Shown here in pieces: positions 1 to 12,667 of a stretch of 64,000 nt of DNA. The notes under the pieces were generated by a model, which did no database searches, had not been told where the DNA came from, and saw only the letters and a list, made by a program, of their open reading frames with translations. Position 1 is the stretch's first letter; every line of letters begins with the position of its first letter. This DNA comes from Plasmodium brasilianum (taxonomy: Eukaryota; Apicomplexa; Aconoidasida; Haemosporida; Plasmodiidae): positions 1,079,501 through 1,143,500 of the forward strand of contig NC_090117.1 in NCBI RefSeq assembly GCF_023973825.1, in the 5' to 3' direction. A program made the position numbers and the translations under genes.

Positions 1-82
1 AACAAATTATTTATGTCATTACATATGTACAAATATACATATTTATTTATTAATATAATTTAACTTCATAAAACTTAAGAAT
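1..82. other. AT-rich 5' flank of first PHIST gene
   Basis: Short AT-rich leader ahead of the first ATG. No recognisable motif; it probably holds part of the 5' untranslated region or promoter. Confidence 0.3.
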
Positions 83-1655
83 ATGGAATTTAGCGACATG
101 AATCCCGTTACAACAGGAGGGTATCCTTTTTCTTTTAATAAGAAAGAAGTCAGAAATTATTTTATTGATTATTTAGAAGAGGAAGGAAAATGTTACAGGA
201 AGAAGGATTTAAAAAGTTCAATAATTTTTAGATGTTTTGTTTTATCCATTCTTACGCTGTTACATATTATTTTACAAGTATGATAAAAGAAAAATTTGGA
301 AATTCCTATATATCATTACATGTATATCTTTTTAATTTGTTTTATTTAATTATTCTAAAACAAAAAAGAACAAAAAAATGAAAAAAAGTATTCATCTTGA
401 ATAATTTTTTAATAAAAATATTTTTAATTCCTGTTTGCAGAATACAAACATATTTGCACGTTATAGCACTTTTAGAAATACCCAGTTGTGTAGTAGATAT
501 ACAAGAGAATTAGCCGAAAGGAAAAATGCGAAGGTTGGTAATAATAATACAAATAATACTATGTTAAGGGAGGGAAATCCAAAGCCATCCCCCCCAAAGG
601 TGGGAAATCAGGAGCCACCTAATAAATCAGTTAAACTAGGGGAAAAATCAAGAAATTTAAATGTGAAAATGGATTCTCCTTCAAAATCTCAACCCTCTAA
701 AACGAACAATCCGCAGACAGACAGGAAGCAGATCATATTAGGAGAAACTTCTAGATCTCTTCTTTCAGGAGGAGATGCAAGTCCTAAGCCATCCCCTGTA
801 GGGAGGGATTTTCCTCAACCAGAAAGTAAACCAGTCGAAACAGATAGACGTTCAAGGCATAATAGTATCGATAAGGGAGATAATGCAGTTTTAAAAGAAA
901 AAAGAGTACAAGGAGGTACTTCAGAAGCAAACGAAAATGAAAAGTTAGATATGAAAAAGAAGGGAAATGATCCTTTATTGAAAAGGAATATACAAGATGG
1001 TCAACCGCTAGGAAAGGAACCCTCAGAGAAAATAGGTGAAAATGGCATAAATGTTGAGCTTATTAAAAAAAATGAAGATTTGGTGAAAAAGGATATAAGT
1101 AAATTTGAAATAAAAGATCTCCGAGAATCTATTAATAAACCTGACTTTGAAATTACATTGTTGCGTAAATATAACAGAATAGTTGATTGTAAGAATGTGG
1201 AATTGCCTTATGGTTGTACGTCTTCTGATTTTATTAAATATATGTCGGAATTAGATTTAAGTAAAAAGCTTGAGAATTTAAAGTATTTTGGAGATCCTAA
1301 AAGTATGTATCTTATATATAAATATGTTCACGATCATGAAAGGGTAGAATTTTGGAAAGTAAGAAATATTTTATGGAAATTATGTGAGGATTTAGAAGCA
1401 AAGTTTAAAATACCAAAGGAAATTAAAATAAAAGAATGGAATAATATTTTTGCTAAATTGATAGAGGAATTATTAAAAAAGGATCAAAAAAGTTATGCAG
1501 AGTTGCATGAATTAATTAAAATTGGAAATTGTGTTAGATCGAAGTTTATTGAATTCATAGTTGGTAAAAGACATTCATGGAAGCTGTTCTCCAATGAAAT
1601 GAATGACAAATTTACGGAAGAATTGGCTACTAATTTAGTGAAATATGCAAAATAA
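83..1655 (+). CDS. PHIST (PRESAN-domain) exported protein, two exons
   Basis: Predicted exported protein acting in the infected red cell. Exon 1 is 83-277 (65 codons) and ends in a hydrophobic stretch at residues 47-65. The intron 278-440 has GTATGA...TTGCAG ends and is phase 0. Exon 2 is 441-1655, giving 469 residues. A canonical PEXEL motif RELAE lies at residues 87-91, where plasmepsin V would cut. Residues about 100-270 are a charged, Lys/Pro/Ser-rich low-complexity linker. The C-terminal part, about 290-469, has the helical, Trp-spaced look of PHIST, with the block ELPYGC at 319-324 that recurs in the next gene. PHIST proteins bind host cytoskeleton or exported adhesins; the partner of this member is unknown. 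It heads a same-strand series of three related genes. Confidence 0.85.
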
Positions 1656-1855
1656 AATTATAATGATGTAGGTGACTTGAATAGAAAGTGCTGATTTATT
1701 AAATTGATAAAATTATGAAAAAATATAATTAATCCCGGAGATTAAATTGGCTATAGCTGCTGTTCTATGTGAAACATAGATTCTTCTTCTCCGTTAACAT
1801 TTCTATCATTATCGCTATATATATCGTTATATATACTGTTATAATTATCGATATT

Positions 1856-1922
1856 TTTATCGTTATTATTATCGTTATTATTATCGTTATTATTATCGTT
1901 ATTATTATCGTTATTATTATCT
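1856..1922 (+). repeat. ATCGTTATT-type short tandem repeat
   Basis: About seven 9-base units of the ATCGTTATT type, flanked by TATATCG-type variants. Simple repeat in intergenic DNA. Confidence 0.75.
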
Positions 1923-2150
1923 TCTTTTTATTTTATTTTATTTTGTTTTCTACTGTTAACTGATAATATTACTTATATAAGTAATAGTGAAAGTTGAGTA
2001 TAACATTAATTTTATTGATATAAAAAGTATATCACATAAAAACGTTTTTTTTAATTTATGAAATTAATATATATTTTTTATAGAACTGTTCATTTCGGAA
2101 TTTTTATCATTCTAAAGTATGTTAATTATAATTAAAAAAAAAAAAGAGAG

Positions 2151-2152
<2 letters not shown>

Positions 2153-2196
<44 letters not shown>

Positions 2197-2294
2197 GTAT
2201 ATATCTATGTATATATCTATATATATATATATATGTATTTATATATGTATATATCCATATATATATATATATGTATTTATATATGTATTTATAT
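2153..2294. repeat. TA/TATG microsatellite
   Basis: Long run of TA dinucleotides with interspersed TATG, TATC and TATTTA units. Typical Plasmodium intergenic microsatellite. Confidence 0.85.
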
Positions 2295-3480
2295 TTTTTT
2301 TCATTAAATTCTTTATTTGATGAAAATGTGCTCTTTAATTTAGCTGTTTTTTCTTTTTGTGTAAATTGTAAAATTAATATAAAAGAAATTATATATCTGT
2401 TATAACTTTATTTATTAAATATTTTTTCATAAATATGTTGAAAATGTTATTTGTGATTATGTGCAATTTATTATGAGAAACGATAGTTTATATATGCATA
2501 GTATATCCATGTTCTGTTCATTTAATTATCTGTAAAACTATTATAACAGTAGTTGTATAAATATTATTATAATGATTTAACGATAACTACACTTTTTAAT
2601 ATATTCATATTAAATATTTATAAGAAAAATAAAAGAAAAAAATACCTACAGAACCTTTTTAAATATATATAGTTTTTGCATTTGTTTGGTACAGTTTACC
2701 AGTATAATTTTCTTCTAATTTAAATATGTTAAGTTATAAAGACGAAAAGAAGAAAGAAAAAAAGAAAGCCAATAATAATTTATGTGAATAAATAAATAGT
2801 ATACTTCATATCAAATTAGCATTCCTTATGAACATTTGTAGTGTAAATGGTTATGCTATATATATAATATATATACATATATATTGTACAGCAAATTAAA
2901 GGAAATCTAAAAAGAACTGCAAAAATTTTCTGCACGATTTTTGTTTAAAATGAGATAATGAATAATTGCAGAATACAAAAGTATTTTAATATAAAGTACT
3001 ATTGAGATAAATATAATTTTTTGTTTATTTTATTTTTTTAGCTGTTCCCTTATATATGTAGCTGAACATTATGTTAAAACTTTTTTTTCATTGTGTTATG
3101 TTGAAACAAGCTCATATCGTTATATAATGTTTGATTAATAGAATAATTATATTTTAACAATTTTTAACATACATTTATATATAATTTTAAGTTATAGAAT
3201 GATAATTAAAGATTATATAAAGTTTTTTTTTTTTTTATAATATTAAATAAGATGAACACTACTGTAATAATATTGAATAATGGTATATAATTTTTAGTAC
3301 AAATAAAAAAAGAAAATAAAAAAGAAATAAAAGTAATTAGAACTGTTCTGAAATTTATTAATCGAATTATTCCAATGACTTTTTTATAATTAAGTTCAGT
3401 TTTAGAAATATAATTATTAATATTTGTAATAAGAACTTCTACGTACTTTGTATTTTAATTTCTATATAATTCTATATTTA

Positions 3481-3482
3481 AG

Positions 3483-3513
<31 letters not shown>

Positions 3514-3575
3514 AAAAAATGAAAAAAGAGAAAAAAAAGAAAAAAAAAGAAAAAAAAAGAAAAAAAAAAAAAACC
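3481..3575. repeat. Poly-purine A(n)G array
   Basis: A-tracts of 4-12 bases separated by single G residues, strongly purine on the + strand. It creates an artefactual Phe-rich frame on the - strand. Confidence 0.85.
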
Positions 3576-4159
3576 TAAATATAGCTGTATTTATGTTACA
3601 TACTCCTTTTATAAAAATATATATAACTTGGTAAATAACGAAAGAATAATATTCAGAAAAAATTTCCACATCTGAGTTGTAAAAATAGATATGATGAAAC
3701 AAAAATATAATGTAATTATCTCATTAAGTAATATATTATATATTAAATAAGTTTATACAGATAAATTTATTTAAATACAAATTATTAATTTTTTTTCTTT
3801 CTAATTAAATAAATGATAGAGGAGGGAAAATATTAGGCAATAGTGATAAAAAAAAAATAATATTTAAAAAATTAATATTATTCATTTTCTAAGATACAGT
3901 CAATATAAAATAACAAAGCCTGTAGATCTTTATTCAGGGGTACATTTTTTGATGCTAAAAAAGAAACTTTTATGAAACTTTTTTTTTTTTTTTTCTTTAT
4001 GTTCAAAACCTTTTATGAAATTATTAATATGATTTAAATATTATTGTGCTACCCATTAATTTACAAAAAAAGAATATAAATAAATTAATAAATAAACAAA
4101 TAAACAAACAATATATTTTTAACAAAATAAACTGTTTCATATTTATGAATTAAAAGAAA

Positions 4160-5502
4160 ATGTATAATATATTTTCCAAGATACCAGCTGTTCATACAGC
4201 TCATTACCCTTTACTTTTGTGTAAAACAGAAGATAAAAAGAACCATAGAAATTCATCAGGGCAGGGAAAAGACTTTAAAAATAAAGATTTAGAAAAAGCT
4301 ATAGCTCTTAGGCTTTTTATTTTGTGTCTACTTATTTTGTTTTACATGTTTTTACAAGTATGTTAAAATGTAAATTTGAAAGTGTATATATACTCACATA
4401 TATATATGTATAGGAATGTGTACATTTATCCATATCCATGTATATTTATATATATGTGTACACGTGTATTTATATATATATATCTTTATATGTATATATT
4501 TTTTCTGGACTCTACTGACACGTTTAACTAAATAAAGAATTAATAAAAGATATATACAATTTTTGAACAAATTCTTTTTAATTATCGTTATAGAACATAG
4601 ATGTATATGAAGATAGTAATATTATTTCAGAATGGAAAAAGTATAATAATAGATTTTTAAGAAAACTATCTAAAAAAAGAAATATGAGCGAAAAAATGAA
4701 GAATGTAGGATCCGACATAAATGGAGATGAATACAACAAGTTGACCACAAAAACAAATGTAAAATTATGCAAACATAAAATAAAAAATTCCAATTGTTCG
4801 AAAAGCGAAGAAAAAAATTCAAGAAAAACTGGTACTTATCCTGGTGAATCTTCATTACGTAAACGCACAATGGATAAAAAAAAATATTTATTAACTATTC
4901 AGGAATTAAAAAAAAAATATGAAGCCTTAGCGTACAAGGATGTAAGTAAAAATGAAATAAAAGAGATAATGAAAGATATGGATTCTAATTATGAATTTAT
5001 ATCAGAAAATAAACATGATACTTCTACAGAAGATGAAAATGCAGAATTACCTTATGGATGTAAAGTTTCAGAGGTTTGTTTAAATATTACAGAGGAGAAA
5101 CTAAAAAGAAAACTTAGTACGTTAAGTAGTAAAGTAAATCATAAAGTTATGTTTACAATATTTAACTATTTTCATGATTTTCAAAGAAAAAAGTATTTAA
5201 AATTAGGAGATTATCTGTGGAAAAATTATAAACAAATTAAAAAGGACTATGAAGTACCAGAAGAAATTGAAATGGAGATAGATAGCACTTCTTCTGATTT
5301 GATAAATACTCTATTGAAAAAGGATTATAATGACTTTAAGGATTTTTACGCTTTTGTTGGTGATGTACCACGTTCTAAAGAGAGCTTTATTAATTTTCTA
5401 AAAGAGAAGACCCACTCATGGTTATTATTGAGAAATAAGATGATGGAGAAGATAAAAAATGCTTTGGATATTGATTTTGAAGATTCCGAATCAGACGAAT
5501 GA
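4160..5502 (+). CDS. PHIST (PRESAN-domain) exported protein, two exons
   Basis: Second PHIST gene of the tandem. Exon 1 is 4160-4357 (66 codons) with a hydrophobic stretch at residues 49-66. The intron 4358-4593 has GTATGT...TATAG ends and is phase 0. Exon 2 is 4594-5502, total 368 residues. At the place where the PEXEL should sit (residues 86-93) the sequence is RFLRKLSK. It offers RxL but Lys instead of an acidic or Gln fifth residue, so export would need a relaxed motif. The C-terminal PHIST-like region starts near ELPYGC (217-222) and runs to about residue 355, with conserved Trp-containing helices (YLWKNYK and HSWLLL). Splice phase, exon-1 length and the ELPYGC block match the first gene, indicating duplication. 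Host target unknown. Confidence 0.82.
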
Positions 5503-6871
5503 TAACATTGAAGTTCAAAGAAATAGAGTGATGTTTTCTTATTAGTATTCTAATGAAAAATAAAATAATTAAATAAGTAAATTTACTAATATAAAGAAAC
5601 AATTGGGCAATGTCAAGTTATTATATTTTGCTCCTAACAACGGATGATGATATAATATTAATTAGTTTGAAGAAGCACTATAATAAATAAAAATAATTTT
5701 TATATAAACAAAAATTAAAATAACTTTTAAAAGCTATTTTTTAATTTGTGATAATAAAAGATACCATTAATTAAAATTTTTCGTTAACATACATATTTTT
5801 TTTTTTTTTTTTTTGTCAAAACTATATAATAATTTAACTAAAGAAAACACTATATATTTTTTATAAATTTTTATTTTACTATTTTTTTTTGTAAATCAAA
5901 ACATTGTTTTAAAAATTAAAATTATAACAGACCTTAATGAGTCCCAAGTTTTTAGAAGTATTCAAATAAATAAATATATATGTATGTATGTTGGTACCCC
6001 CATTTAAAATAGCACACTTTAATCTATTTACAACAACCTATATCACTCTTTTTGTTACAACTGTCATTACACTGTTGCGTAATTATTATATTTATAGGTT
6101 AAGGTTACCACATATTAATGGTAAGACGAATATTTAAACATAATAAGCATATGGATGTATTTATTATCCATTTGTTTATTAGAAGAATTTCTTATTTTAC
6201 ATGAAAAAAAAAAAAGATAAATAATAAGAGTGAGAAACTTCATAAAAACTGCGTGCACAGAGGAAGAGTTCAATAATATTTAAAAGAGCAGTAAAATTAT
6301 ACTTAATTTTAATATAAACGTGTAACTTTTATAAATGCACAAAATTAAAAAAAATTGATAGGAGAAAGTTTTTTTTGTAAAAATTATCTTACTAATATGA
6401 GCTAATGCCAGGAAAATTAAGCAGCATGATAATTCAAAATGCGTATAATACTATTATCTGTAATAGTATATAATTTTTTATTGACTTCATTTTTTTTTTT
6501 TAATGATATCATGCAGAATCCTACGCTTCCACTTTATTTTCATATCACTATACAGTTATGTAAGGCAATTTATCATCAAAGTCTATTTTCATAATAAAAT
6601 ATGCGTAATGTTGTTATAACAGTAACATACAAAAAATTGCTGTATTTTTTTATATTTTCATAAATTAAAATAACATTATATAACGTATCTTTTATAACTT
6701 CCGATAATATAATAAAACAATACATGAGGGGTTAAAAAAAAAGCAGAATATAATGTGTTAACAAATTTGTTCTGTTAATTCCTTATATGATAGTTTTATT
6801 TTTATAAGTAAAATAGAGCTAATATCTGTGTTTTCCCCATATAATTAAATTAAAAATTATGTATTCGGTTC

Positions 6872-6908
<37 letters not shown>

Positions 6909-7574
6909 GTTATTATTATAACTTTGTACATTTAAAAAAAAAATTAAAAAATGTATGATCATTTGTTCGAAGGTCTTAAATTACATGAGAGAGCAAATTT
7001 TTTTTTATATATTAATATTTTTTGCTAAAGCCAACCAGCTGAAATTTATTTCTAATATAATAAATTTCTAAAAACTTTGTACAAAAATATAAAACATGAG
7101 ACAATAAAACAATATAAGTATTATACAATATATTTTTTAATTTATGCTCTCAATTGTTAATTCATTAAAAATAATTTTTTTTTTTTTTTTTGTACTATAG
7201 TTAAATAGAACAAAGGAAGGAAAAAAAAAATTAATTAAAATTTTAATTTTTAGTAAGCGTTCTTTAGTTTTATGGCATTTTTTATATAAATAACAAATAT
7301 ATTTTGACGTTATTAGTTGAATTTTTATGTAGCAGATGATTTTACGAAACTACCATTAATTAACATTTTGTAATTTTATAATTTATTGTGTACTTTAAAA
7401 AAATTTTTTTTTTTTCTTTTATTTCGCGAAAATTATAACAAGATACTGATTTTATATTTTTTCCCTTTAATTTTCAAGGAAAAACAAATATTATATCTTA
7501 AAATAGTTTGCTTTGTTTATATTTTTAAAAAAAATTGAATAAATAACTAAAAAATTAATAGGGGTTAATTACAT
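5503..7574. other. Intergenic low-complexity region
   Basis: AT-rich, with poly-T and poly-A runs and an ATT trinucleotide repeat. I see no coding region here. It separates the second PHIST gene from the short third gene and should contain the promoter of the latter. Confidence 0.6.
6873..6920 (+). repeat. ATT trinucleotide repeat
   Basis: About fifteen tandem ATT units with one GTT interruption, in intergenic DNA. Confidence 0.85.
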
Positions 7575-8151
7575 ATGACAGAAGGAAGTTCTTTAGTTGG
7601 TAAAAAGAATAACTCACTTGAATTAGAAGGAAAAAAATTTGAAATGAAAAATTTTACAAAAATTCCAAATTTCAAATTTTTTATTTTACTAGCTGTTGCC
7701 TTGTTATGTTTCATTTTACAGGTAAATACACCATAAAATAAAAAATTAGAAGTAACAACACCCTATATATATATATATATATATTAATTCTTTTAATTTG
7801 TATATTTTTTAAATGAAATTTATCTTTATCAAGAAACATTTTTTTTTAAAAACATTTTTTTAAAACATGATTTTATTTATATCGTAACAGAACACACAAA
7901 GATGGGATGACATAAATACAACTGTAGAATTACAATTAAGCAATAGATGTTTAAGGAACTTGTCTGAAACTTTTGAAGGTGTATTAAGTGCAGAATACAC
8001 AAGAGACACTATTGATGTGGATAAAAAAAAAAAATTCTTTATTAAAAGTAACGAAAATTATGATAGGGTAATAAAAGAATTAAAAGAATTGTACAACATT
8101 AAGCAAGAAAATGATGATACATATAGTGAAAATGAAGGTACAAATACGTAA
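7575..8151 (+). CDS. Short exported protein, PHIST-type front end
   Basis: Two exons: 7575-7721 (49 codons, ending CAG) and 7891-8151. The intron is phase 0 with GTAAAT...AACAG ends. An in-frame TAA lies just upstream of the ATG. The product is about 135 residues. Residues about 33-49 are hydrophobic and a canonical PEXEL, RNLSE, occurs at residues 71-75, 21 residues after the splice junction as in the first gene. No PHIST domain follows: the tail is short and charged and stops after about 60 residues. It could be a genuine small exported protein or a PHIST gene truncated by an early stop. Downstream sequence keeps some codon-like pieces but no clear PHIST block. Third member of the + strand tandem. 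Confidence 0.68.
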
Positions 8152-11100
8152 CATGATAATGGAATTGTTTTGCATTTCCATTTAAAATTTCATATATGAA
8201 CAAAAACACTGCCAAGAGCTGGACATAAATAAATTGATTGCTATTTAAAGAATTTTGTAGAAATTAAACAATATGTTTTTAACAGAGGAAAATAAGACAT
8301 AAAAATTTTAGAAAAAAGTTTAGTAAACATGAAGCACTATATGGGGTACAATACATAAACTATTATCGCTTGATGCAAAACAAAACACCATGAAAAATAA
8401 GGATAGAATGAAATGACATATATAAATAAAGGAAAATAAACACAAAGATAGTAGTTATATATTTGTATTAGTTAATTTGTAAAGGTAAATGTTTGACCAC
8501 TTTTGTAATTAAATTTTTTAAAAATAAGAATTATTCATGAAATATTTTTACGGAAGACATATATAGCATGTGGAAACATATAGGAAAGATTGAAAATATT
8601 ATATTGAAGATTTATTTAAATAATTCGAATAAAATATTGAATATATCAGCTAAAGATTTAATTTTTACCAAAAAAAAAAAAAAAAAAAAAATTTAAATAA
8701 AATCCTCATTGTTGACCTTTTTGAATATTCTTTTTTTTCTTTTTTTTTCTTTTTTAATTTTTTACCACATGAAATAATTAAAAAATGTTAGAATATTTTA
8801 TGATTTAACGAGAACTTAATGACATATTTCTTAAAAAAAAAAAAAAAAAATTAAGATTCATTGTCATTATTTTTAATGTTCAAACATGAATAAAATACCT
8901 TAGATTTAGAAACAATAATTTTTTATAAAAGCATTTTCTCCTAAGTAGTTATAAATTTATATAAATAAAGAGTTAAAATATTAATTTAATGTAAATCTTA
9001 AACGCTTGTTACATGATAAAAATAAGCAAATGTTCAAAAGTTAAATAATAGATTACTATTAAGATTTAAGGAATGAAATAGTATATATATAAAATGTTCA
9101 AAATTTATTTATTTAAATATGTTTGAAAATTCATATGTACCGTAGTAAACATTTGAAAAAAAATTAAAATTTCGCAAAGGTTGAATAATAAGTATCTTTT
9201 AGAATTAAACTATGAAAAGTTATTATGGTAACATTTGAAATAATTATTCATATGCTAGAAAAGAGGAAAATTCTGACCATCTGTTATATATTGTATATAA
9301 TTTTATTTCGATAAAACTTTTAGTGATTCTAATTATTTTTTTATTTTTCTAAAATATGTAATTTGTTATAAAAATATTATTATAGGAATCTTGAACTATT
9401 ACCTAACGGTTATATCAACGTATTCTTAAATTGTTAGTTATTAAAAAAGTTTAAAAATACTTTTCTTAATACATGAACATATGACTGAAAATGTTTTTCC
9501 TGAGAATGGCATTGATTGTAGTATGAGAACTTTTATTTGCATGATAGTAAGGTATTCATAATTATATTTTTCATTATTCTTAGAAAATTAATGGTATATG
9601 CTCATATATTAATACCGAAAATTAGTTTATTCAGAAATTTATTAAGCCAATTAAGGTATGATAAAATATTTCGCAACCAGTGCCTCTGTTTATTCCTTAA
9701 ACAATGTTATATAAAAGCCATATTTATATTTGCAGAACATTGGAAAAAGTTAAGTGCCTCTTAGGTTTTCTATAGTTGTAATTTTAAATGAATCTTCACT
9801 TATAAATTAATATATTAAGTATTTATTTAAATAATAAAAAGCCTTAATGACTCTTAAAATATATTTTTTTTTTTTTTATGAAGATGAAATTTGCCAATTT
9901 TGATATATAGAGTTTCAAAATTTTACACTTTGTAAAGTGTAAAAAAAAAAGTGCTTATTATCTATTTCAGCTAATATTTAAAAAAAAAAAAATAATAAAT
10001 ACTTGTATTATGTACATTCTTGTATTTTATGTTTGAAAGTGCAAGCCATATAAGAAATGACTTTATAAAGGAAAATATTCTTAACTTTCTTTAGTTTATT
10101 TTTACATTTATCTTTTATTCTAATTTTCCTCCCATTGTCTAAAGAAAAGTATTTTCATTAATTGTTTTGAAGGAATATTAGCATTCGTTCATCATATTAT
10201 TTATATATATATATGTTTATATATGTACTAGTTAATAAAAGTCTTTTAGGAAAATTAGGCTTATTATTGAATTAACTTATTTATTTGCAAATAGTATTTT
10301 TTCAAGTGCATAATACTTTTAAGATATGTGTTTTAATTACTATTTACATATTTTCAACAATTATATTTGCTATGTATATTTTTAGCATAATATAAATGTT
10401 TATCAATTTTTTTCTTTGATTTTATTATTCCTACAACATTAATACACGTATTATTAAATTTATTGAGTATACATATATATATATATATATATTATCTTTA
10501 ATATATAAAGTTTCTATTTTTTTATAAAAAGTGCAATTCATTTTAATATACTGTACATATTATAAAACTATATATACATTTGTAAGAGTAATTATAATTC
10601 AAGGGATTTAATTCATTATTATGTACTTTTAGAACAGACTTACAGTAATTAAGCCTACATAAGCATCATACCTTTTTTTATATATAAAAATTTGATATTA
10701 TTATATTTTAATTAGATATTTAAATGAACGTCCGTTTTAATAACATTTCATATGGAAGAACATTTAAGTGTTTATTCGGATGTCCCCTAATAATATTATA
10801 AAACCAAAAAAAAAATTTATTATTTTTTTTATTATGATTTCTGCTTAATTTCATCAAAAAAATCATGGCCTCGAAAATTAGAAAAAAAACATTTCCTATA
10901 AATAAAAAAATAAAACAGAATACACCTACCATACTATTATATAATATGCAATTCATTGTTAACTATTTTTATAAAATAGAATTATTTTTAAAAATTATTA
11001 TTAATAGTAATGTTAAATAACTAATTCAAAATTAATAAATATTTTTGGACTACATAAATTTCATATAAAATAATATTTCCAAAAATAATAATTTATTTTT

Positions 11101-12667
11101 CGTGTATAATATATTATATATTATTATATAGCGAACAGATGTAAAAAATTAAATGACAGAATATCTAATATTTTTTTTTCTATAATATATAACTTCTTTC
11201 ATATAAAAAAAGTTTACCAGTAAAACTTCTTTTTATATTACTACAATAAATAAAAATAGAATTAATAAAAAAATAAAAATTTTAAAACAGAATATTATTT
11301 TTTAATAATTTTTTCAAAATTTATTTTATTCGTATTCCTCAGTCAAAATGAAAAGGCAATTCCTCTTAAATTCTTTTTTTCTTAGTACGTTTAAAAGGTT
11401 GCATATGTATAGATATAATATTTAGGTTTGGGTTTATTAAAAAAAAAAAAATAAAAACAAACATTTTTATTAATTGCTAATCATTTTAAAAATACATTTA
11501 TAAAAGACATTTTTTTTAATTAAAATTTTAACATTTTGTTAAAGTTGGATAATATGAATTATAAATAAATAACTTTATATAAATTTAATTGGTTATTATT
11601 ATTATAAGTTGAATAAGAATTATAAAATTTATTCATTATTTATAGAAAAACATAAGAAATTTTTTTTTTTAGAATTTTCTCATGTTAATTCTCGTTATCT
11701 CCCTATATTTTTTTTTTATTACCTATATCTCACGTAATTAATATAAGAATTATATTTAAAAAAAACAATGTTGCATGTGCTACATTTTTGGTCGTACATT
11801 TTTTTTAAATTATATAAAAAAGTATTATAAATGTTTAAATAAATTGTTATTAACGAAATAAAGACTATAAATTTGTGGGAAAAGAACATTTACAAAATTT
11901 TAAAAAAAGGAAACAAAAATTATATTTTAATTATATATAAAAATTATAATTTATGCTTTATTCATGGTAGCATAAGGTAAAAAATAAATTAAAATAAAAG
12001 GTAACGGACTATTTAGTTCTTACAAAAATTAGAATTAATATATACTTACATATCTCTCTGAATATATCCTTTTGTTTGTTATATTATTAGGATTTTCTTA
12101 CATTTAATAAAAGTATAATATTTGTTATTTGAAAAATGAATATTTATTGTTTTTTTAAATTTAATTATTGTGCGAAACAGTTAAAAAATTGTAATATATT
12201 TTCTTCTCCACTGAGTCTTGTTTTTATTTAATTTTTTTTTGATTTTTGTTATTTTTAAAATAAATTTTTTTTTTTTTTAATTTTTTTTGAATTTTTTTTT
12301 GAATTTATTATGAAATCCATTTTTAATTATATTTTTAATGATTTGTTTATATGTATTAATTTGGATTTAATTATTAATTTTTTGAATATATTTTGTTTAT
12401 ATAATAATAAATTAGATTGAATTAATTTTGTTAGAATTTCTTTTTTTTTTTTCATTTTTTTTGAACAATTTTTTCTATCTAATAATTAGATACGAGGACA
12501 ATATGTAATTATTTGTTATTTATCATATTTCACGTGCCATTTCTTTAATTTTTTAGAAAAAAAAAACAAAAAAAGAATTAGAAAATAATAGTATTTCAAG
12601 TATTTTATTTTGTTTCATGGAAAGAAGAAATTAAAAAAAATTAAGAACTTCACAGTAAAAGAGCCAT
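8152..12667. other. Intergenic region without recognisable gene
   Basis: Long AT-rich stretch with many homopolymers, a TA tract near 10470 and a 24-bp palindrome at 9921-9944. Two open frames of 75-78 codons (9537-9764 + and 10720-10956 -) have low-complexity hydrophobic composition, no splice-compatible partner exon and no recognised domain, so I do not call them. The right end is the presumed promoter of the giant repeat gene. Confidence 0.55.
9921..9944. repeat. 24-bp palindrome (11-bp arms, 2-nt centre)
   Basis: The arm TTTTACACTTT is followed by GT and then its exact reverse complement AAAGTGTAAAA. It could form a hairpin or be a dyad binding site. No neighbouring gene boundary explains it. 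Confidence 0.7.

Larger units (their letters stand above)
1656..4159. other. Intergenic low-complexity region
   Basis: No supportable gene. It contains TTATTATCG-type repeats, a long TA/TATG microsatellite, a poly-purine AAAAAG-type array and several A/T homopolymers. Open frames here translate only to Ile/Tyr or Phe/Ser low complexity and follow the microsatellites. It presumably contains the terminator of the first PHIST gene and the promoter of the second; no motif is assignable. Confidence 0.6.

Noticed and set aside
1769..2307. Ile-rich and Ile/Tyr-rich open frames
   Set aside because: Translations of ATCGTTATT-type and TA microsatellites with no protein character.
3478..3702. Phe/Ser-rich - strand frame
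   Set aside because: Reading of an A(n)G purine array.
9537..9764. 75-codon + strand frame (hydrophobic, with AEHWKK end)
   Set aside because: No recognised motif or partner exon; may be a relic but not supportable.
11423..11440. Telomere-like TTTAGGTTTGGGTTTA
   Set aside because: Only about two degenerate units of the Plasmodium TT(T/C)AGGG repeat, inside AT-rich DNA; not an array, so no evidence of a chromosome end.
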